Of a DNA stretch of 62,322 nt, positions 1-11,900 are shown one piece after another. Both the position numbers and the translations under genes were made by a program. The stretch comes from Theristus sp. LFF4_11 (Eukaryota; Nematoda; Chromadorea; Monhysterida; Xyalidae), in contig JASANC010001289.1 in NCBI GenBank assembly GCA_030248135.1, forward strand, positions 1 to 62,322, read 5' to 3'. The notes beneath the pieces were generated by a model, which was not told the origin of the DNA, ran no database searches, and saw nothing but the letters and a program-made list of their open reading frames with translations. The first letter of the stretch is position 1. The number at the start of each line of letters is the position of its first letter.

Positions 1-842
1 CAAGTTTGTATTTCAACAAAATTTCCAACAGTTTTCCATGTTGCTGAAAGAATTCTGCGGGCAGGCGTGTGCGACAGCAGCTGCAGAGGCGGCGGCGGCA
101 CTGAGCACAACGCCCAGACGTATTCGTTCGTTCCGTCGCCGAGCGTCAGTGAATCTGACCCGACGACAAAATCCGGCCAGAATCCAGTTCCAGTTGGTAC
201 GCCTGTGCCGCATGTGTTCGCGCCCGAACCGTCCGCTGCCTCGTCGACCACTGCTGCGACGGTCGCTGGTAGCTCGCGATCGACTACGCTGAATTGTTGG
301 ATTTTGTGTTGAAGTTTTTTTAACACATGGATTTTGATTTTGAATTCCGGATTGAACGGATTTTGGTTTTTTGGTTATTGTAACTGTGTTCTCAAACTAT
401 TTACCACAACAAGATTTCGACACCGATGTGTTGAAACGCGACAAGTCTCTTTACGACAACTCTGGAACATTTCTCAATTCAGCACGGGAAAGTTCTTTGC
501 AGCTCTCTAACTGCGATCTTTTGAAACAACAATCGCTCCATATTTTTCACCAACCTTTTGATTGAAATGTTTTAAAAACAAAAAAAATGAAATAACAACC
601 ATGCAAACAGCGCAGTTTGAATTGTTGAAACTGGACGTGTCGCGTTGCAACAAATCGACGTCGGTTTCTTCTAAATATTCTAATTTAAAATCGATGTGAA
701 AATTACTCTAAATTATTTAGCTGTTCTCACGACTGTGATCGGCACGACCGCCAGTGTTCTCTACCAAAACTGTACGATTGTCTTCTTTTCACGTTTTTTT
801 ATATTCATCTGATCGAGTCAGTTATTTGTGCTGAAACATCAG
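1..842 (+). other. 5' region of the olfactomedin gene; possible Ser/Thr/Pro-rich exon
   Basis: The stretch 64-268 follows an acceptor-like TGCGGGCAG and is open in two plus-strand frames. One of them is rich in Ser, Thr, Pro and Gly, as the linkers of secreted olfactomedin proteins often are, and a GT donor is available after base 268. A second open stretch, 722-842, runs in frame into the first confident olfactomedin exon. Neither has a recognisable domain, so both are only candidate 5' exons. No start codon with a signal peptide or signal anchor was identified, so the true start is probably left of the window or in an exon I cannot recognise. Confidence 0.25.
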
Positions 843-2809
843 ATATCGATGGACAAGCAACGTCCGCCAAGCCAAAACCTCGGAAACAAGGCCAACGCAA
901 CGCGAAATACAACAATCGCAAGCTCACCAAGCGGATATTGGCGAAGAGAAAGAAAAGTGTGACAAATGGGGCGCCAGAGGTTTTGAATGTTCTCAAAGAT
1001 GGTTGTAACGTAAACCAAATGCGACTTTCAGAGTGTTTCATTCAAAAGATCGGCAAGTCGCAATTGTTCGGCCAATCGAAAAGCAATTGGGGTGCGTGGA
1101 TGCACGACCCGGTGGTGAACGACAGTCGCTCGTGGGTGGCTCCGCTTTTTGAGGGTTGGTTGAATTTGGCTGATTGGTTTGGTTATTGAAAAATAAAAAA
1201 ATTATCTGATCAGTCTCTAAAGTGCAAACAATGCTTCAAAAGGAAACAAGTTTTGATCATTTCTTGTTCCAAATCAAAGTTGTTTTGCCCACTTATTGGT
1301 CCAGATCAGTTGTTTTTGCCCATTTGTTGTTCTATGTAGAAACTGCTTTGTGCCCAACTATTGTTCCAGGTCAAATTTTTTTGCCCATTTGTTGTTTTGG
1401 GTCAAAATTATTAATTGTTTACCCCGTTTACTGTTGCATCTAATTGAACTATTCTCTTTGCTCATAGGTAACATGCTGCAAGAATACCAGAGCGTACACA
1501 TCGACACAGCGACGCCGACGAGCAACATAAACTTGGACACGGTGTACCGCGGGACGAACCATGTCGTCTATCAGAACTCGTTCTATTACCAGGAAGCCGG
1601 CACCAATCGGGTGCTTCGATTCGATTTGACCGACAAACAGATCAAGGCGAACGTCACGCTGCCGCAAGCAATCTACCACAAACGGGTGAGTGGACGACTT
1701 TGGTTGTTTCGGTCTGTTTCGTAACCAGAATTTCAGAATTCTGTAATTTATCGAGATAAAATCGACTCAGTTTCGCGGGGGTCAAAAAGCAATACGATTC
1801 AAGTGAGCTAATTCATCGTTTTCGGCGTTCTGTAGCAGTCAGGGAAAAAACGTGAATACGTACAACCACTACAACGGTACATTTAGTTTTTCTGATTGAC
1901 AATGACAATCAGCAATTCGATCGTCTGGTTAACCTGAATTTTGAAATTGTGTAATTCGTTGAGAATAAAAGCAGACACACGATTTGGATCCGACGACTCA
2001 AGCTCCCCAAATCGTAGATTCGGAAAGTTTTTACCGTCGACAAAAATAAAATCGAAAAATTGGTGACTGACCAACTTGTTCACCTGTATGTGTATTCTTG
2101 AGAACCGTTTACAATCGAACTCTAAAATATAGGGAATCAGATGATTCGTTGTTGATTACGGTGTGCATGCTTTTTGTGCAAACCTAACTTCGCCCCTACA
2201 GCAATGCCTGCACATAGAAAGCCTGCCTACCGTAATCCCAACCAATCAGCTGCTGCCCTACAATTTAGAGTAGTTCGACTATAGAAACCCGAACGGAGCG
2301 CAATCTTTCAGAAGTACCTATACGAGAGCACCGGCGACGGTGCGGCGCTGCACGAGGAGACACGCAGCTACGTCGACCTCGCCACGGACGAGCACGGCCT
2401 CTGGGCGGTCTATCGTCGCGCGAATCGCGGCTACCTGATGGTCAGTAAACTGGACGCAAAGTCGCTTCGCATCGAGGCGACCTGGAAGATTCCGTCGCTG
2501 AAGTCGCGACACCTCGGCCAGACGTTCGTCGCGTGCGGCGTGCTGTACGCCGTAGACAGTGCGGGCGCGAAGACGGCGAACATTCGCCAAGCGTTCGACC
2601 TGTTCACCGGGCAGTTCCATGCGGCCGTCAACCTGACGTGGCACAATCACGGACAACTGACGACCATGCTGAATTATGATCACGCCGACGCAAAGTTGTA
2701 CTCGTATCAGTGGGGACGACTGTACGCGACCGACCTACAGTTGGTACGACCGCAGCAGCAGCAGTCGCACAGCCGCGAAACGCCGCTTATGCGAACCGTG
2801 GAAGTGTAA
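843..2809 (+). CDS. Olfactomedin-domain protein (3' exons, 5' end not found)
   Basis: Three exons are read: 843-1154, 1468-1685 and 2312-2809, joined by GT-AG introns in phases 1 and 0. The first begins with a basic, Lys/Arg-rich segment and then enters the olfactomedin domain at GKSQLFGQSKSNWGAWMHDP, the usual GAW-x-DP opening. Exon 2 carries the conserved GTNHVVYQNSFYYQ block. Exon 3 carries GLWAVYRR, a central FVACGVLYAVDS, and WGRLYATDLQ close to the end, followed by a Gln/Ser-rich tail and TAA. The domain is a five-bladed propeller found in secreted or membrane-tethered extracellular proteins such as gliomedin, nematode UNC-122 and latrophilin ligands. The family is clear. The subfamily is not, because the N-terminus (collagen repeats, anchor or coiled coil) is not resolved. 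A MITE occupies the second intron. Confidence 0.85.
2110..2283. mobile_element. MITE group A, copy 1 (empty-site copy)
   Basis: Terminal inverted repeats run from ACAATCGAACTCTAAAATAT to TTTAGAGTAGTTCGACTATA, with CCAATCAG motifs just inside. The centre carries GCATGCTTTTTGTGCA and CTGCACATAGAAAG. It lies in an intron of the olfactomedin gene. The centre is the uninterrupted version of the site that carries a nested element at 59671-60468. Confidence 0.75.
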
Positions 2810-4134
2810 CTATCGAAAATTGAGCTGACAAATGTTTTTTTATGTGTGTGTGTTTTCATTCGTGCCACTATCATTGTTTTTCTTACTTAACGCCATCTTT
2901 TGTCAAAATCAATTTTTTTTTGTCCGTGACTGTTGCTTGGCCAATGTTTGATCTCGTCATGCTTTCGGCTTTTGTGTATATGAACGCTTTTTCGTGCGTG
3001 TCATACGGTTTTCGATTTTAGCGTTGCGTTTAGCAAAAATTCTATTGCGTCGCAAAAACAATGAAGAATCGTTTGTGTGGTACCAGCTGTAAAATGTTGT
3101 TTTTGCGGTTGTTTTGAAACGCGAAATTTGACCGAAAAAAAGTGAAAAAGTTTTGAAAAGTTCTCAGATTTCCCATTTCTATTACTGAAACTCTTGAGGA
3201 GAGCCAAAGCAGAAGAAATGCATTTACCATCGCCACCACGGCCAAGATTGATTTCATTTCATGGACGATATTTGTTTTGCCGCCTATATCGTCGTAGTGC
3301 ACGCAATACGGTCGTTATTTTCATAGGGTTCTTCCGATAAAGAGAAAGGGTCGAAAATTGTTTTCAACATAATGGTTAGCACATGGAAAGCAATCTTTCC
3401 GTAGCTTCTGAAATCATCACGCTTATTTTTATTTTTGTCGGATAAAATGTTCACACACGATTCCATTCAAAAAATTGGATCATTTTGAAATGTGTACATA
3501 GCAATCATCTCAGCGCAAAATGACAAAAAATAAATAAAAGATCAGAAGGAATCTATTGTTAAAACCATACAAGCCGATTTTTGTACCTTTTCTTTCATGC
3601 CGCGCACACCTTTTTTCAGTTAATCAAGCTGTATCCAATCGTTGCAACTTCATGCCAGCAGCAATTGTGCTTTGCTAGTTTGTGAGAACTGATATCAGTT
3701 TTTCGTGAAATAGTGTCAAGACCCATTATAGTGGGCATTGTCACCACGTAAAGCGGGCTCACGAGTTTTTGTTACCGCATTATAACCACAGTGCTCGGCG
3801 TCGCAAAATGCAAACGCACCCGAAACAGAAAAAAGTCCTTTTTGTTGCAATATTATCAACGAGTCTAATCATCGAATCCCATTTTCCCATTGGAGGATAC
3901 TTTTGCAGCTCTTTGTGTCTGCTGTCGGTTTTTAGAGCCCCATCGCATTTGTTTTGGTATTATAGCTTCTCTATCAGTTTTTTCTTGATAAAATCAGCAT
4001 GCACACTTGTTTCCGTTTATTTGCCAGGGTTTTGTCTTATTTGCGATGATGCGCAGCGCCATCGTTTTTAGAGCCGAAAAACGTTGGAATATCATTGCAG
4101 CACGTGGAGCAGCCGGCGTTGAAATATTTATTGT

Positions 4135-4356
4135 ACAAGGTGGTCCAGAATTATAGTTTTGATAAGTTATTGTTTTTGACTTCTTTTCACTTTAGTGCCA
4201 GCCAAACACCCATAATCTAATGCTCAAATAATTTGACGTTCGCAAACCAAATGTTCATTTTTGACGAGTGCCTGTACCAAATATCAGATTTATTGGCCAA
4301 CGTTTCATGTGATTTCTGGTGAAATAAAATGTGTCCATAATTCTGGACCACCCTGT
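4135..4356. mobile_element. Short inverted-repeat element (MITE)
   Basis: A 20-bp terminal inverted repeat with one mismatch, ACAAGGTGGTCCAGAATTAT against the complement of ATAATTCTGGACCACCCTGT, bounds a 222-bp non-coding insert. The GGTGGTCCAGAATTAT end resembles Tc1/mariner-type non-autonomous elements, but no superfamily can be proved. Confidence 0.6.
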
Positions 4357-6534
4357 GTATTTGCAGAAAATAAAATTTCTGTTTTTGTTTTTAAATTTCT
4401 CTCCACAACCGAACTGCTGATTTTGCGGTTGCAAAAAAAAACATTCACAAAACGGGCCGTTATTTTGCCTGCATCTGTTGAGCGGCAGCTATATTTTGCT
4501 TTTCTTCGCGCATTTGATTTTGACGCAAATAAACAATGTCGGTCAATGGCATGCTACACATAACGCAGCATGTTTCCGTGCTTCGTTTCATACCCCTAGC
4601 GGATTTTTCAGCCACCAATTTTTAAGGTTTTGTGCGCCTGTATTTGCATTCTCTTAGCGCAGCATTTTTCTGCCGACTATCCCTGGACAAATATGTGACA
4701 GCTTTTTGAAATGGACGATTGAAAAATTGCTGCCGCATACACCATGTCACGAAAATCGTTACACTGAGACGTTTTTCAGAGCGAAAACGTTGCTTGCCGA
4801 GAAACAGTAAATCTGTAACTTTTTTTTAAATGGCTGCGTGTGGCGTGCGTGGCAGGATCAGCTAACGCACGTGTGTGCAACGTGTACAAGCGTTCAACGG
4901 TTTTCATGTCAACCACTCAAGCTGATGCAGTCGAAACGGTGTATATTGCAATAAAAAAAGCTTCGGCGTCCTGCCTTGCATATACTCTTCAAAACAGTTC
5001 ATCTGTCTGACGTGTAATTTTTTCCGTCCAATCCGTTTTTGCTCGGTGTCGAAAGCGAACGCTAAAAAACGACGCTCTTGGATGGGCTGGAAATTGAGAT
5101 TTTCCGATTGTTAGTTACAACGTGTGAGTATGACAGACTGTTTTCTTCGATTTTCGGGCTTGTTCCGTTTTTGCTCGTGGTCGAACGTGTTCAAACATAT
5201 ATTCGTGTATACCTTTGCCATGCAAACCTGCAAACACGTCGGAAATGCTACTTTCAGTGCCAGTTAAGCATGGCGTGCGTTTGGACGTCTAGCGCGTTGA
5301 ACTTGGAATTTCAAGAATGTAATTTGTGCACGAATTTAGAAGTGTACGCGTCGAATGCGCAGCCCATTTGCCTGTTCTTCTTTGCTCGGATTCGAAGAAA
5401 TTGCTCGCGTGTTTGTGTAATCAGATTTTTTTAGGTTCTGCGAAGTTTTTGTTCGAAAACTAGTTTTAACTAAACTTCATATCCGAAAGTGTTCCCGTGC
5501 GAGTGCATATCGTTTTCAGCAAAGCCAATCTGTTCCGTTTTACTGTGTTTTTCTCTTTATGCTTGCGTGACGACATTTGCCCGGCCGTTCCGGAATGCAC
5601 GGATAAAAAGTGCCACATTTTTGAACCGTGCAATAGAGAGGCATTCTTTGTATGGCATATTCAGCCAGTCTCTGGTAAAAAATTTTGAGAGCAATACTGG
5701 TCAGCTAGGGCGGATAGTTCAATGTTGTTTGAACGATTCAGCGAATCATTGCCATTTGATTGGTTAACCAGACTTTTAAGTGCACGCGTTTGTGCATGTG
5801 CATCGTTAAGTGCACGAACATGTGCATCTACATGTGCATTATTTATCTGCTTATGGCCGTTGTCTGTCATCTATGAATTCGTCGCGCTTATGGGCTTTCT
5901 ATCTATACCAAAATGAGCAGCCAATCAGCGTGCTGAATTTGAGTTTGCCAACTGACGAAACAATTCTCTGACTAAAAGTTTCCAAGAACGACGAGCTTTT
6001 TCCCGCAGTGCGCACCCTCATAATTTGTTTATTTTGAACGAACATTTCCAGGCTGCTTCTCAGTCGCCTGTCGTCTCGGCTGTTTTTCTGTCTTATTTAT
6101 ATTTATAATGATCAATGTTGGTTTTTTTGGCGCATTTTCTTGTCTCTCATCCTTCTGTTGCTATCATTTCTATTTCTCTTCAGCTTCAGATATCCGCACA
6201 TGGACAATGTGTGTGTTTCCCGTTTTTGCAGAAAACAAACAAAAAATAACTGAGACAAATGTATTGTTGGAGACTTGAACAAGTTCAGTCGCTTTTTGTG
6301 TCCCATGCGGTTTTTTCCGAGACAACATTTTTCAGCTTGTGTTTATTACATAAGTTGTCACTCTTGGTTTTGTTTAGCTTGTCGGAATCGGTAATGATAT
6401 GAAGAATGAAAGAGATTTTTTCACGACCTGTTTCTTGTTCCTTGAACTGAATGATCGGATCAAGTTTGCAAATCACCCGAATGCGATGATTTGTTTTTCA
6501 ACTTTCAGGGTAAAAAGGGCCCAATTTGTTGTTT

Positions 6535-6726
6535 TTGTTGTTGTTGTTGTGATTTTTAGGCAATGTTTTTAGCCAGGGCTAACCCAGAGAGGCGTACAGA
6601 ACGCAATTGAGTAGGGCGCCCATCGAGTTTTCTCTGTCATTAAGTGCCTATACACCCCTCGGCGGGGCTCGATCCCCCAGCGCACAGACTGTAGTCTAAC
6701 GCACTACCACCAGGCCACGAGGGTGA
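6535..6726 (-). mobile_element. tRNA-derived SINE, copy 1
   Basis: Read on the minus strand it starts GTCACCCTCGTGGCCTGGTGG (box A, TGGCCTGGTGG) and continues to GGGGGATCGAGCCCCG (box B, GGATCGAGCCC). About 110 bp of unrelated body follow, ending in a TTG/CAA repeat tail at 6525-6550. The same head-body-tail order is found in four other places in the window, so this is a family and not a tRNA gene. Confidence 0.9.
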
Positions 6727-6867
6727 CAAGTTACTTACCTTCGGGTTTTCAAAATCAATGGCGGAACGTGCTTTTTTCTTTTTTTTTCATTTCATTTTAT
6801 TTCGCGAACCGCAGGAACTCCGATATGTTTATGTGCTTCATATGTAAATAAAATAAAATAATCAAAC

Positions 6868-7043
6868 ACAGTCGAATTCTAGATTAGAGGCAATCAGCTG
6901 ATTGGCTGCTGATCACCTGATGACGCAGGCTTTCTGTGCAGGCATTACCGAGTGGAGGCGGAGTCTAACCTGCACAGAAAGCGTGTGTCACGTGATCGCC
7001 AACCAATCAGCTGACTGCCTATAATTTGGAGTTCGAGTACACT
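6868..7043. mobile_element. MITE group A, copy 2
   Basis: The element begins ACAGTCGAATTCTAGATTAG and ends in TATAATTTGGAGTTCGAGTA, with GGCAATCAGCTGATTGG and CCAATCAGCTGAC forming inner inverted repeats. TTTCTGTGCAGG and CCTGCACAGAAAG pair near the middle. It lies directly upstream of the gene at 7118. Confidence 0.75.
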
Positions 7044-7117
7044 GGTATCCGTGTCACAAAGACGTTCAAAAACGTCCAACATTGCCGCGTCTGAATTGCA
7101 GCTCACACGCACCAACC

Positions 7118-8394
7118 ATGGTTTTCTGCCGTATTCTCGACGATCGCACCATCATACGTGACATCTCCATTCCGAATCGTCACATCTGCCTCGTGTTGAC
7201 TGCCGTGCAACTGTTGGTCACCGCCGGTGCGTTCAGTCAGCACGTTTACAGCTGGATGCTGCATCAGACGGTGCTCGTGTGCCACTTCAACACGTCGACC
7301 AACGAGAACGTCAGTCTCTTGTTGCGCTGCGATCTCATCATCTTTGACATCGGTCAGCTTTGTGTGTGCTGTTTTTTTCATCTGTAAAACTCGTTTCGTC
7401 TCCGTTGTAATTGTGTTATTGTAATTGTAATACATACAATTGGATGTCATGTAAATGTACATGGATTGGCTGATCTCTTAGTGGCCACAAACGTGGCACA
7501 TGTTTGATTTTAACGAAACCCGATACAGTTTCGCGTGTGCTCTGAATTCCGCAAAAAAAGAAAGTTACAGACTTTAAACAAACCCGCTCTAAAACGGGAA
7601 ACAAACTCTCTCAAAACACAAAATCACGCGCAGGTCTGTTCTACGAACTGTGGAGTCTGCCGACATGCATCGCGGTTCACCTCGACGGCGGCTACGGCCG
7701 TCTGGCGTGGTGTGCCGCCCAGCTGGCGACAACCGCCAGTTTTCTAGTGGCCGCCACGCGCAGCGCCACGCCGCGCAGCCGCCAACTGTGGCCGATGCTC
7801 ACGCAGCAGAGCGCCTACGGTGTCGGCCTGTTGATTCTAACGCTCGCCGGTCTACCACGGGTGTTGCCGTCGCTGGCAGCTGGCAGCGTACGCAGCCAGT
7901 TGATCCTGCCAGTTGGCGTCTACTGCGCCGGCGTCACCGGCAATCTGCTGCTGCTGTACGTGCTCTGGCATTATTACTGGTCGGTGGAGGCGGCCGCAGC
8001 GGCGAAACGGCCGATCGGCTGCGCTAGACGGTTGACGCGTCAGCAACAACAGCAACGTCGCGTCATCGCTGGTCGCAACAAAGATAATAACAACACCGAT
8101 GATGATTCACTGTTGAATAAGCCGGATGAGCGAACGTTGACTGCGAGCAGCGTGAGCGGCGTTCCAACGACTGACGGTGACGACAGGCATGACGCCAGAG
8201 TGGCGTTGTGTCAGCTGACGACGACGGCAAACGTGGAGCGGCCGGAAATGGCGAGAACAACCGGTGGACGATGTGAACGGTTGACGGGTGTGCACTTGAA
8301 AGGTGACCACGTTGGTGCGATTGCAGTGCCGAATGGCACTGCTAGAAATCAATGCGTGCGAGTTGTAGTCAGTGAACCGTCAGGAGAAATGTGA
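7118..8394 (+). CDS. Unrecognised multi-pass membrane protein
   Basis: Two exons, 7118-7352 and 7634-8394, join in phase 1 (G|GT) to give about 331 residues. The start is the first ATG of the open frame, preceded by ACC. I see four probable membrane segments, around HICLVLTAVQLLVTAGAF, LAWCAAQLATTASFLVAA, SAYGVGLLILTLAGLPRVL and LILPVGVYCAGVTGNLLLLY, and an N-glycosylation sequon (FNTST) between the first two. The last third is a hydrophilic tail: a Gln run and basic residues, then an Asn/Asp-rich and Thr-rich stretch with no membrane segment, presumably cytoplasmic. No family motif was recognised; a tetraspan or receptor-like fold is only a guess. It is convergent with eya. A polyadenylation signal AATAAA lies at 8643-8648. 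Confidence 0.7.
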
Positions 8395-8906
8395 TTTTTT
8401 GGATCTCGGATTTTTTTTCCTCCAAGATTTGTTGAAACTCGTGACGCTTTCACTGTCGCCTTGAAATGCATGATGGATGATTGATGATTTAATGACGTTG
8501 CCTTTGTTGCTGTAACTCACTTGTTGTGACGGACATTTTTAAGGCTTTTATTCTTCGACTGAACAAATTTGCGCAAAACATATTACGACAATAGAAATCC
8601 TACATCAAAACATGAACAAATACAACGTAAGAAACGATGGTGAATAAATAGATTTTACAGGAAGAAAACAAAGAAAAAACAAAAGAGTGTTTCTGACTGA
8701 TTGACAATTGGGTAGATCACAGGAAATGCAGAATTTTTCGGCAATAGATTTGGAGTTTTTTTACAATAACATGTGAACATGAAACACCAACAAATAAAAA
8801 TACCACAAAGTTCTCAAGGAAGGAATAAGAAATTACGGCTTTTCTACTTTGGTATTTGTTTACACGTTTTCAACAAAATATTGATTGATCGTTTCAATTT
8901 AATGTT
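8395..8906. terminator. Convergent 3' ends with crossing polyadenylation signals
   Basis: The plus-strand membrane-protein gene stops at 8394 and eya (minus) stops at 8907. An AATAAA for the plus gene is at 8643-8648. A TTTATT, which is AATAAA on the minus strand, is at 8547-8552. If both are used, the two mRNAs overlap by about 100 nt in antisense. Confidence 0.5.
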
Positions 8907-11900
8907 TCAAAGATGACCCAGTTCGAGAGCGTGGTTGAGGGCGCTGAGGTCCGCTGCGCTCGTCACTCGCCAGAATGGGATGTTGTGCTGAAAAGAAAAA
9001 AAACAAAAGTTCGCAACATTCAGGAAATTTCGTTCAAATTACATTTGAGCTCTGTTCAGGGTTTCAAATCAATTCTGTTGTAAAACGGTGCTGATGCAGG
9101 GATTTTGGTCAGCAATCAAATTTGCCATATTATCTATATATTAGAAACGAATCAAACAGTCAGAGATCAGCAAATATAAATGTTCACCAAAACAACCAAA
9201 GTGCAATCACAGTGTAACTCCATAACATGTCCAACGAATCCAAGAATTGGTTGATGCATCCATTCTGCGCATTTATTGCCGTGAAGGCGGAGTATGGTTT
9301 GCATAGAATCCACGCATGCACGTGACCATCAACCAACCAGCTAATTGGATATGTTATAGAGTTAGACTGTACACAAAGCCGATCACAGCGCGTATTATCA
9401 ATTGTTTAAGTTCTGCGACTGAATGCGTGTGCAGACGTAGAAAGGAAACTACTTTCAATCCTTATGTGGCAATTCCTCAAGTCGCCTAAGGACTTCGATC
9501 ACATTACCAATTTTGAATTCCCGCGTGTTCTGCATGCAACTGCTTACCTTTCTATATGGGCGCATTGAGTTGCGGGACCAAAATAAACGATCACACACAC
9601 CTGTTTCGCGGCCTGCTCGTCGTGTATGTTGGACGAGACGACGACGAACGTGCATTTCTTGCCGAATCTGCTGAGCAGCCGCTCGAGGCAGGCGTCGCGG
9701 CCGACCTTGCTGGCGCTGTAGATGTTCTCGATCGGCACGCACGGGCCCAATTCAAGCAGCAGACAACGACACAGCGCGACGATCAGCGAATCGGACGAGA
9801 TCAACACGTTCGCGTAGCGTTGTCTGCGAAGTACAGGTATGTGCAGTTTATAAACACGGTCACTGCATTGTAAAGTATTGTTGGTAAAGGGGCATTCATG
9901 AAACAGTGTTTAGTGACCGCGCAGCTACAGCTACGCGTCACTAAATACTGCTTCATGAATGCGCCTTTTTAGTGTCCAACATGATGGAACCGGTGGCTTG
10001 CGTGCAATCGGGACACTCGAATATGTTGATTGAAGCACTGCACTCAATTCACGTTCAGTTGTTAACAGGGAAGACAGTACAATTCACCACAAGTACAGTC
10101 TAACTCAATAACCATACGCAGCTAGCTGATTGGGGCTGATGTATGCATTCTGTGCATGATTGCTGAGTTCGCCGGAGTTTGGCTTGCACGGGGAGAATGC
10201 ATGCATCAACCAATCAGCAAGTTGGCTATGTTATTGAGTTAGACTGTATGCAGGATCACCAGAAAGTGCACACAAAAAACACTGATGGACAAAGCGGAGT
10301 GCAGCGTGTGCACGGGGGAATCAAAAACTTCTAACCCTTTAAATGCGTGTTAATGCTGGAATGATGCTAGGACACATCATCACATCCTTCATAAACATCA
10401 TTCAAGGACATTTAACATCCGTCCCACCTTGAGGCAACCTGCAGCATGGCGCGCGCGCTGTGTGTCGTCCAGCCGTCCGTCACCGCGTGCACGTGCGACC
10501 GCAGCGTCTCCCAGTGTTCCGCCTTGCCGGAGGCACGCAACAGACCTGCGACAGGTTTTTTTTAAAGTTGCTTGAGAGTTGAAAAAATAAGTGAATCTAG
10601 GAGCGTTTTTTGGTAAAACGCCAAAATGCAAATGCAAAACGGCACAACGGTTTTGCCTGTTACAAAATCGATTTTTTCAAACGCACTCACCGATCATGTC
10701 CTGTCGATACAGATTGTAAACTTCGCGGATTTGCCGGTATTTCTGCGACAGTCGTTTCATCCAGTCGACGCCGCCGCGCACGCTGGCGTTTGCGGTGCAA
10801 CTGCTGGTCGTCACTGAAAGTGTTTTTTTTTGGGGAGAATCTCAACGCTGTTTCATTTCAACAGTTTTATCAATGTTTCTTGCAATCTGCGAAAATGAAA
10901 TGGTTGAGCATGATATTTGAAAAAGTACAATTTTTTTCAATTTTTTCAGCAAAGTAGTTTCCAGCAAAGAAGCACTGACCAGTAGCGGCATGAGAGAACA
11001 CAGCATCGGTTGACGTGGCCACTGTTGGGTCGTTTGGGGCTGATCTGTCACCGGTTGCTGTTGATGAGTAGCCGCTGAAAAGCCGAACGCATAAACAACG
11101 AACTGTCTTTTAAAAAAACAATGCTGGCAGGATCATTGTGTTGCTCAGATTCGGTATTTTCAGAATGTTACAAAAAGGCACGAACGTCATTTCAGCGGAG
11201 ACCGACTGCTGCTGTTGCTGCTGTGGCTGTTCCTCAGCAGCCACATCGTCGATATGCACTTGGTCACAGTCCTACAAAGAGTTTTTTTTGTTCTAATGTG
11301 GAAAATGAAGAATTGACAACAATCTCAAAGCATATTGACAACACAACAGCAAACGCTGTTTGCTCTAGAAATTGTTGCCGATTTTGAACTTTTCCCACCG
11401 TTCATTTGAAAAAAAAACTTTTGGAAAACAGAACCGGTTTCAGATTATGACGGCAAAGTAGGGTCGAAAGATTCGTTTTACCTCCAATTCACTCATATAG
11501 AAATGTGCCTCGGCCATTTGATAGATCAGCTCTTCCATGCTGAATGATATGGATGCGCAGCCGTCCTGCAAAAAAAGTTTACATTTTGAAATTTAGATTA
11601 AAAAAACTGCTCAGATGATTCTGTTTCTTGCTTGATCAATATGTGCATTCAAAATGATAAAAGCAGGAAAACAGTAAACGGTGCATTCATGAAACAGTAT
11701 TTAGTGACCGCGCAGCTACATATGTTTCAACACAGCTACGCGTCACTAAATACTGCTTCGTGAATGCGCCCTAAGAACTGGAACAAATGGCAAAACAACG
11801 CAGCTGTCGCACCTTGAGCGCTTTATTCGTGAACGCGGCGACGAGCGCACGCGGCATGTTCACGGTGTCGTCGAGGTCCCAGATGATCACGCGCTCGTAC

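Larger units (their letters stand above)
2810..7117. other. Intergenic region between two plus-strand genes
   Basis: No coding exon could be supported here. The open frames are AT-rich and lack domains, codon bias or paired splice sites. It holds an inverted-repeat element (4135-4356), a SINE (6535-6726) and a group A MITE (6868-7043). The promoter of the gene starting at 7118 must lie at its right end, where the MITE stops about 75 bp before the start codon. Confidence 0.5.

Noticed and set aside
1296..1724. 142-residue plus-strand open frame starting in an intron
   Set aside because: Only 1468-1685 of it is coding, as an olfactomedin exon with proper splice sites. The upstream part is intron with a TTGCCCA(T/C)TTGTTG-like repeat.
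2318..2683. 121-residue minus-strand frame
   Set aside because: It is the shadow of the olfactomedin exon on the opposite strand and has no motif of its own.
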